A stretch of DNA of 64,000 nt, taken from NCBI GenBank assembly GCA_010645155.1, contig CM021314.1, positions 7,646,217 to 7,710,216 of the forward strand. The letters run 5' to 3'. Below are positions 56,401-64,000 of the stretch, piece by piece. The notes below the pieces were generated by a model. The model was not told the origin of the DNA. It made no database searches and saw only the letters and a list, made by a program, of their open reading frames with translations. How positions within the stretch are numbered: position 1 is the first letter of the stretch; every line of letters starts with the position of its first letter. The stretch is from Tigriopus japonicus. Lineage: Eukaryota > Arthropoda > Copepoda > Harpacticoida > Harpacticidae. A program made the position numbers and the translations under genes.

Positions 56401-59400
56401 ACCATTTTGAGCTCTTTTTGCGACCGATCCGTGGTTCCTCGTTTGCAGTGAATCACGACGACGCGAGCTCAGGTCGTGCTTTACTACAAAGATCGACCTC
56501 AAAAGATAACTTTCGGCAATCTCGAGCGATAAAAAAAAGCTCTTCAAAAACATTCCAGAGCCATGTCAACTTGTTGAGTCCTTTGACGAATCACTTCTAA
56601 TTAGAGATATGTAATGAAAACTACGAACAGAGTAACAACTCAATGAACGAATTGTTGCATCACAATGGCATCTCTAAGGAGAGAAAGTAGATTCTAATCG
56701 GAAGAAGGGGAGGAGGTCAAGAACTGGACTTTGGCCGTGAGAGCCTTAAGCCATGGCAAAATTTACATACAAATATGAGCGTGAGCTTTTAGAACTGGCC
56801 CAAACGCGACAGAAAAGCGGGCTCTTTTTGACATGTTTAATTAACGAAGAGATCGTTTCCCCTCCTAGTTAGAAGCCCTTCGCCTAAAGGCGGATTCTTC
56901 GGTATTATGGAAGGAAAATGTGAGGAATCTTAACTTCTCGGACGGCAATGTATGTGGCTGTAGGTGTTTTTTTTAAGATTTGCGAATTGCGATTTGTGAT
57001 TTGCGAATGTGCTGCATCAATTGGTTCGACCATTTGCGTGGGCCGATTGGCATTGCAATGAAGATTTACGAGGCGAGAGACCCGCACAAAAAAAGTGCTC
57101 GACTCTCCAACAATTACCACGTGATAGTGATTGATAGCAATCACGCCACGAACTTGATAATTCGTGTCAATCAGTCCAATGGACCACGTTTGTCAGATAG
57201 TTATGTTTTCTTGCCACTCACGACATAAAAACCATTGGCATATTTTCAAGCACTCGTGGGAGAGAATGACAAATTACCATGCCTGCTTACGGATAAGACA
57301 TCTCGGGGATTGAGGAAAACAAAACAAAAGACTCGAATCCCTTTCATTGTTGGAGCTCTGGATTCTTTCCATACGGTCGAAGGTTGGGAGAAGTTGCCTT
57401 TCGTACTCCTACAACTCGATTGAGTTCATTTCTCGTCGACCCTTGAGAACAAAACATCCCATCGCTCAAGGCAAGATGCAAATGTCTAGTTTTGAGCTCA
57501 AGATAAAGCAAGTGAACGCCTACTCAAGCTCTCAGAAACACACACGCACATGAAGAGAAGACACAAACAGAGCTGTTCAGGCAGGTGCGCGGCATAAGTA
57601 TCTTTAATATCTTAGATCATGTTTGTCTGCCCTTCAAAAGTGGGATAAAAAGAGAAATCTCGGCCGGGACAGGAATGTCAACTATGCCTGAATCAAAACA
57701 TTGCATTCCACTCCCAAACTTAATCAACAGGTTCGTTTACGTGCGAGCTAAGTGTGTACTATTGGTGTTTTTTTTACGTGAGTACGGGAAGGTAGGGTTT
57801 TAAACTATGAGCCTCGGATAAGGAATCTTCTTCCCCATTGCTTCCTTCAACTAAAAGATGAGTGAGCACACAAAACGTTCGGCAAGACTGTCAAAGCGAA
57901 TTAGGAGAAGTTATCAACTTCCTGAATAATTGATATCTCAAGTTAAGACATCAGATTTTGAGCCGATTTTCCCCTTCATAAGGATCACCAGACAACCATA
58001 TCGACGACATTCGGCGGGGAATCTCCTAGTTTTGGTTATCTAATTCACACCTTTGTTCGCGCTCAATTAGCTTGCTGAAGTCCAACAAAAGACGAATTTA
58101 TCACTGTCGCCTATTTGTGTTAAAGCGGTCATTGAGGACGAGGATGCCGTTGACGAACGATTCAACGAACGAACGAGCGAATGAACGAGCGAACAAACGA
58201 AGAGAAGAAGAACTAGCGATCCAGGAGATATCATTGACGTTGTTGTAGGACAACAATCGATTCTCCGATGATTCACGAATGAATGTTGTTGTGCTCATCC
58301 AGGAACATTCTTAGAAAGAGATGTCTCTGTCTGTTGGGGCCATTCCGATTCCATTCAAAAAAGGTTCTCAAATGGGATCAATTAGCGGGGCTTTGAGCGT
58401 ATTCGCCCGGTTTTATGGCAATGACAAAAGCCTCGATCGGGGTGGACAAGAAGAGGGACCCTTGAATAAATCCGTTCTTTCTGTCTGTTCCAGGTCAGCA
58501 ACATCGACGAAAGAACGAACGAGCGACATCAAACTTCAGGTTGTAAAAGCTCCACACGCAATTCTTGACCCCCACGGGGTATGCAAAGTGGAAGAAGGAA
58601 AAGGAGCCTGGCTTTTGTCTCCCATCTGACTCTATACCCGTTGACTCCAGAGGAACATTGAATACATTATCATCGACAAACTAGCTTCTCCCCTTCATCC
58701 CAACCCAAACCACCCCTGGATTCCGCTTCAACCCCTTGGAAAATTGGTGGAGACGACTAATTATGCTTGCCATAAAAGTGTTCACCAAGCGTCATGCCGG
58801 GATATCAAGGCATTCAAATTCAACAGCATCTTTCCCCTTGTTTCTCGTGCATTGGCAATTTCGATCATCTATATAAATTGCAATGGATAAATGGGTAAAA
58901 AGAAACTCACCACTGCTCTGACTCTGCCTCTTCGATTGAAGCACACATACTTGTTGGATTCCGGGTGATAAAGCCTGGTTTGAACTGGATCTAGAAGCCC
59001 ATCGCCCGGGCATTTAAACGTTTCTTTGATAACTTTGACTGAAAAATAAGTAAAGAACGTTTCTATTATCGGATTATTCGGGCAACGGCACATTTCGTGA
59101 AGACAATTGATGCTTCAAATTCCAGAGAAATTTTTCTTGCTGAGATTCCCGCTGTTTCGTTTGAGTAAGGGAACTTGTCCAACACAAGAGTACTACACAC
59201 AGGGGTTTGCGGATAAAAATGAAAAGTTAATTGCAGCCAAGAATAGTTCTACAACTGAGCTTGTCAGCAGGGCGGGGGCCTCACCCTCATTCTAAATTTG
59301 GCGTTGGAGACAGATACCAACGAAGAGTGCAAAGCATAAAATAACCAAGTCAAGTAGACTGCAAACCCCTTGTAAGAAATTGAGTTACTCCGAACTCTTT

Positions 59401-61189
59401 CACCTACAAGGAGTTATGACCAAATGTAGAAGCCGTAATGGCTAAGGCCAATCTCCAAATGCCTTTTTTCTACTCTAAATAGAGCATGAGATTTTAAAAA
59501 GCTCGTCTCAAGCAACATCCCCTCAAATTGAGCATCTTCTTCTTTAAGACGAGCAAAACTTTAAGCCTCTTTTGTCCTCGAGTGGTACGAATTTCAATAC
59601 ATCAATACCAGATTAGCTCAAATTTTGTTTGACAAAACAAAAGTTCAACCTAATCGGTGCATTTTTCTTTGGAGCAGAACAAGCGCTTTAATCCTTGGTA
59701 TGCACAATCGTCAAGTGCTATCCCAAAAAGGAACAAAGTCCTTCGTCACTTGCTTACCTTCTGAGTTGTGTACGGAGAGGCGCCCACCCGAGTGAGCCAC
59801 AACTCGTGCTTTGGTTCGATCCCCCAAGACGCTGAGGAAGCTATCTTTGCATTTGTTCCTAATCCAGAACTCCTCGTGGGTGAAAATATCGGTCGAAACC
59901 TCTTGATTGGACCCGCACATCCTGCCGAGGCGGGTCCGTCGACGGTTTTGACTCTGACTGTGAACCATCCCTGAGATCGAGGAAGGTGGACTCCCGTTGT
60001 CGGGTCGAGCCCGAAATCGGGATTTGGGGATGTAACCTCCACGAGATTCGTGGTGGTTGGTTTTGTGAGGAGGGATTCGTGCTTCCACTCGTACAGCGCA
60101 CATCAATCCGATGAAACCAAGACAAACCAAAAGCAATATCACACAACGGGTATAGCTCAGGTGCCTACAATGAAAGCAAAACAAAGATATTTTATCAATA
60201 GGTTGAAGGGAAGAAAAAAAGATCTTTTTATTCCTTCATCTGATTAGCAAGTAGATCGAGCTTCTTCCGCTGAAACTGCATTCTATAGTTTGGCATTTAA
60301 AGCACCATACAAATAGGACTTGGGGCGAGCTTATTGTCCCAGAAATTGATAACGAACATCTCCAAAGACAAGAAGCGATGCGTCTCACATGGTTAGTATT
60401 ATTCAATTATTGTCAAACACTCATAAAGTGAATTTACGAGTGTGGGCCAGGCCAGCGCTTCTGACAATTGACACCTCCTCGAAAAAACCTGTCGCAGAAG
60501 TTCTTAATAAAAAGAGAATCGGGAACAACAGGCGCCGGAGGTTCACACAAATTTACACTTCGGTTTTAGTCATTGCTCTGAATTTGACGCTTAATCCGAA
60601 ATGGAAGCGCATCGATAACCTCGGCAAACATCCTCTTCGATCGTTTCTCAGGACATTTCTTAAGACTAAAATTGGCTCAGGATTCTTGAAATCAAACGCA
60701 GAAATAAATATTAAGATCAAAGATAATAGGGGCTTAAGCCATTCATTACGATTGTTGTCTTTTGGCCTTGCAAAACTAATGTTGAATATCGTCATTTCTC
60801 TAGTTATTAGTACGAGAGACACCAGGCCCAAGACTCTGAATCCCTCCCTGTCTATGGGTGGGCTAGAGGGTCATAAAATTAATCTTAGGGTTTTAATCTA
60901 CAACATGCGTCTATCAAAATATTCATATTTATGTAAGTCGCTTCGGATTGAATCTATTCCGAGATGTTTGCTCTCGTAGCGGCATTTTCGACGAAGGATA
61001 TCGTGTCAAAAGACGTCAATGCATCAGACCACCAAAGAGGCCCGAAAACTATGCGAAATATGCGCTTCGTATTTGCTGTTGGATTCTCGAGTACTTCTAT
61101 AAACACCTGACCTAGAACTTGGCCTACAGGGCCAAAACACCCTAGATAGGATTTCTTTCTATAGCTTTCACTTACTCATGTCCATTCAT
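46657..61189 (-). CDS. Fibroblast growth factor family ligand, FGF8-like, 439 aa, four exons
   Basis: A secreted beta-trefoil ligand; family members bind FGF receptor tyrosine kinases and heparan sulphate. Exons: 61189-61176, 60164-59758, 59038-58911, 47427-46657. Phases agree and the joined length is 1320 nt. A hydrophobic signal segment (residues 12-29) is followed by a basic/polar linker. The core spans about 104-274: FWIRNKCKDSFLSV, SGGRLSVHNSE, NKYVCFNRRGRV, CSFYEI (the conserved FGF Cys), then VWLLGFHQKRSRAKR and IYLPKP, which correspond to the last strands and heparin-binding loop. A Ser-rich insert (about 210-230) interrupts the core. A basic, low-complexity tail runs from 275 to 439, recalling the long tails of insect FGF8-like ligands. 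Intron positions after SxxNSE and after the RGRV strand resemble those of FGF8-type genes. Ligand subtype is inference. Confidence 0.88.
47428..58910. other. 11.5-kb intron of the FGF gene
   Basis: No transposon ends or recognised genes were found. Open frames at 49588-50004 (GTG start, 138 codons) and 52535-52924 (129 codons) lack recognisable domains. Simple repeats include CT-rich sequence near 53428-53448, (GAT)n at about 55766-55796 and GAACGA-type units at about 58155-58200. A long intron between core exons of a developmental signalling gene is a plausible site for enhancers, but no specific element can be named from sequence alone. Confidence 0.6.
58911..59038 (-). CDS. FGF exon 3: central core
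   Basis: 128 nt between the acceptor TTATTTTTCAG and the donor GTGAGT, completing the split Val codon 141. It encodes KVIKETFKC to RGRVRAV and includes the YVCFNRRGRV strand, equivalent to YICMNKKGKL in FGF8. It ends in phase 0. Confidence 0.9.
59758..60164 (-). CDS. FGF exon 2: signal sequence, linker and first core strands
   Basis: Acceptor TTTCATTGTAG at 60165-60175; donor GTAAGC at 59757. It codes residues 5/6-140: the signal core VILLLVCLGFIGL, a His/Arg/Gly-rich linker and the first beta strands of the trefoil up to HNSE. It ends one base into a codon. Confidence 0.85.
61176..61189 (-). CDS. FGF exon 1 (predicted 14-nt coding part with start codon)
   Basis: The next exon begins at a clear acceptor, with a hydrophobic signal sequence but no in-frame ATG before an upstream stop, so an earlier exon must supply the start. 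This candidate encodes M-N-G-H plus two bases and ends at a canonical GTAAGT donor. It leaves exactly the phase needed and gives a normal signal peptide n-region. An out-of-frame upstream ATG makes a four-codon uORF whose TGA overlaps the start ATG. A different upstream exon remains possible. Confidence 0.5.
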
Positions 61190-64000
61190 TCCATGAGCAT
61201 TGAGAGAGTTGGAGGATAAATGGCTCTGAGGCGACTGAGGACGTCGAGGACACTCACAGAGGTCAGGACACCGGGCAAGATTCGGATCAACACTGTAAAA
61301 CCACACTTTGCTCGTTGGAAAGCGAGATTAGGGTCAGCCCAGGGCATAGCTACCTCCCAATTGGGGATGGTAGAGAAAGGCTGATCCTGTCCCTCAAAAC
61401 GCACACAACAACAACAAAAAAAGTCACTTGGAACAGATTGGACCGAAGAGGAGGCGGAGGAGTCCGTTCCAAACTAGATCAAAGGTCCTTTTCTACACTG
61501 ATAACGTGGTCATTCCAACCTCTGAGAGACGCCCAGAAGTTGGGGTTCTTTCTGTCGAGAGCAAAGGAGTTTAGAGCGACACTTGAGCTCCACAATGGTT
61601 GGCTTGCCCCTTGAGTTCACTTAGTTTCTGAGCAATGTCCTTCTCTTGTTTTGATGGAGACGCTCACTTTTGGCGGCCTTTCCGGCCCAACTAATTCACT
61701 GGAGGGCTTGGGCAGGCAGCAACTTACCCAAATCAGAGCACCAACGGGATCAATGTGTCTCATTAGGGTGACGAGAACGTGCTACGAAGAAAAACACTGT
61801 CACTTACGAAAGAGTGGACTTTCTAACTCCAAACGTGTTGTTTCTTTGGCGCAAGAACACACAAACGGCGATTGTTGTGCACAGATCAGCAGTCTAGGTG
61901 CAAATGACAAGGAAACTCGTGTTACGATCTTAAATGATAATACAAGACCGACGAATCTTCGTCGAGATCCGCCGTAGTTTTGGGAGAGGGTGCTGAAGGG
62001 ATCTCTGTCGACCCAAAGCCCCATGAAAACACGTCAACGAGCTCTCGAACTTTAGAATACCTCAAAATCAATCGTCTTCCTCCTTCCTGGCCTCAGGAAC
62101 GCAGTCCACTAGGGGCCCCACAGATCGAATCCTCTTTCACAAGCATCTTGCAGTAAAGGCGCCACGCGTTTGCGCGCGCTCTGACTTTGATGCAACGTTT
62201 GTGAATGGAATCCCTGATCGGGCCAATGGCCGGTGACCGAGGGTCAACGGAGTTTCGAACTGGAACTGGCAGACCAACAAGAGAGGGTGGGTCAGGGATG
62301 CGAGTTTGGTGAGAGAGGGGTAGTTTATGGTTTACCAAACTGACGCTGAGTTTAATTCTGCAGAGAGTTCAGTTGGAAAAAGCAATCAAACGATTGATGT
62401 CAATGTCTCTCTCATTGATTGATTTGGTTTATTCGTACAGGGATTATCTGTATATTTTTGCATTTCCTTAAAATGGTTGCGAAGCAAACATACATGATAG
62501 GGTACTTTGCGAACATACAATTTGGAACGCAGGGTAGTTTGCTCATTCAATTGAAGTCATTAAAAGGTTTCAAAGGAACTGGAAAGCCCAGAAACTGAAA
62601 CGGACGCCATGAACTTGACAAAAACAAATTGACGCAGGGAATTCCCTCCACGAAAATGATTCCATTTATGAGGTGTCATTAAAGATTTCATCGTTTTCAT
62701 TAAGGCATTCAAACACATCCCCCTTTCATTGTGATTGCGTTTAGAAGCGTCGGACATCTTAAATTGAGGCCAATTCAATTCAGGGGTTTTCCTTAACAAA
62801 TTTCGGTTGAAATGGTTTTCCCCAACTAGTAGTGGTTGAATACCCAGGCCGAAAAACCGGAACCTCGAGGGATATCACAAATGTTGGTCAAGCGAGGCTG
62901 TGCCTTAATCCTGCCCAAATACAAGGAATTCAACGAACAGCCTTAATTCGTCAACGCCAAACAAAGGCCAGGCAAGGTTTGGATCTTCTTGGTACGATTA
63001 AGAGATAGTGATACGTGTATTGTTGGTGGTTGAATAACAGAAACTCTTTTACCTTTTCCTTGGCTATTAAGCTTGAACCAAGTAACCAGAATAGCATGTC
63101 GAACCATATCTAACATGACTCCAATATAAAGCAAATCCGCTCTGATTAAGACATCACATCCGGAACGTGATAAAAAAGGATAAGACTTTGCCGGCAGCAA
63201 TGCTTGGCACAAACTTATTTGAAAGTCGTCTCAACAGGAAAACTTTAGAGATGGGACCGAAAGCTTGACCTTTCCCTTATAAGAAGTCGAAAAAGGGCAT
63301 TTGTATTTCAAGCTTTGAGGTACCTTGGGCATTTTTTGATAATAAGTTCAAAATATCTGAAATGTTTTTCCCATTTTTTGTTACCATTGTACCAAACAAT
63401 TGAATAGGACCATTAAAAACCCCAATATTTTTTTCCGATTCGTGTGATTATTTCACCGCTTTTCAAGCCACACAATACAAAGATTTTCATGCATCCAAAA
63501 TTTAACCTGCCATCGCGTTGTTGGGGTGGTCGTTGTAATTGAGTTGAGTGTAATTAGGTGATGATTTTTCATAAAATGAAGTAGAATATGGTTTTGTTGG
63601 AAAGTATGAGCGGCAAAAAGTTTGAAAACACTGTGTAAAACATGTATCAATTAATCTATAAAAGTGTTTTTCGCCTTTTTCTTCGAATTTCATTGGCATC
63701 GAGGTAGCAACAGTTAAGCTCTGTTATTATTGGAAAAGTTTCAAGTTCCATGCTTTGTAAGCCTTTTTTTCACATCCGGATTCGCATCCGCATTTCATGA
63801 AAGTTTAAGTGAAGGCTGACAGAGCAATATTGGCATGGTTGTGCGAAAATTAGGAGATTTTTGAAATCTTCAAGCTATTACTATCTCTGTTGGCTTTTGG
63901 TAAGCAAAGTCCCGGTCAAAAGGTGCTAGATTTCTCAAAATACAAATAATCTGTACGGACGCCTCATTAGTGACCTTTCTTATAATGGTTTGTGAAGCCC
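61190..64000. other. Presumed upstream region of the FGF gene
   Basis: No gene, transposon end or RNA was recognised. The 5' UTR and promoter of the FGF transcript probably begin here, if exon 1 is right, or further upstream exons lie here. No TATA box or initiator can be assigned with confidence. Confidence 0.4.

Noticed and set aside
60389..60979. 196-codon plus-strand open frame
   Set aside because: It lies in the first FGF intron on the opposite strand. It is Leu/Lys/Arg-rich, with no recognisable domain and no splice or regulatory support.

Overview
The window is animal nuclear DNA: AT-rich, intron-bearing and crowded with decayed transposable elements. An FGF8-type growth factor gene with a long low-complexity tail, tiny introns (66 nt), short TTAGG runs, and Gypsy, mariner and hAT elements together suggest an arthropod, possibly a crustacean. 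The organism assignment is inference, not read directly from the sequence.

Layout. 1-5460 is a degenerate Ty3/Gypsy-like retrotransposon (gag, protease, RT, RNase H) interrupted by two hAT-like MITEs with perfect 8-bp target duplications. 5460-10500 is mostly anonymous, with one possible terminal exon (7580-7801), a Tc1-like MITE and a diverged inverted repeat. 10550-24969 carries three paralogous two-exon genes for small secreted Cys-rich PAN/Apple-like proteins (A minus, B plus, C minus). They are separated by a Gypsy integrase relic, several MITEs, a rearranged hAT element with near-identical inverted arms and a 445-bp fold-back. 25082-34219 is nested DNA transposons (hAT-like, three different mariner relics, a Tc1-like MITE). 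34504-34683 is a weak neuropeptide-like exon. 38058-40600 is a minus-strand LINE RT relic, split by a hAT-like element (itself holding the 3' end of a second LINE) and by a 30-bp palindrome that looks like two fused transposon ends. 40600-46656 shows nothing I can name.

46657-61189 (minus) is the clearest host gene: a four-exon FGF family ligand of 439 aa. Its splice sites, phases and beta-trefoil motifs agree, its main intron is about 11.5 kb, it has a Ser-rich insert in the FGF core, and its C-terminal tail is about 160 aa. Recognisable transposons are dense left of about 41 kb and not seen within the FGF locus. 61190-64000 would be upstream of it and holds no recognisable gene.

The secreted PAN-like family and the FGF gene are the only host genes I can support well. 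No functional link between them is visible.
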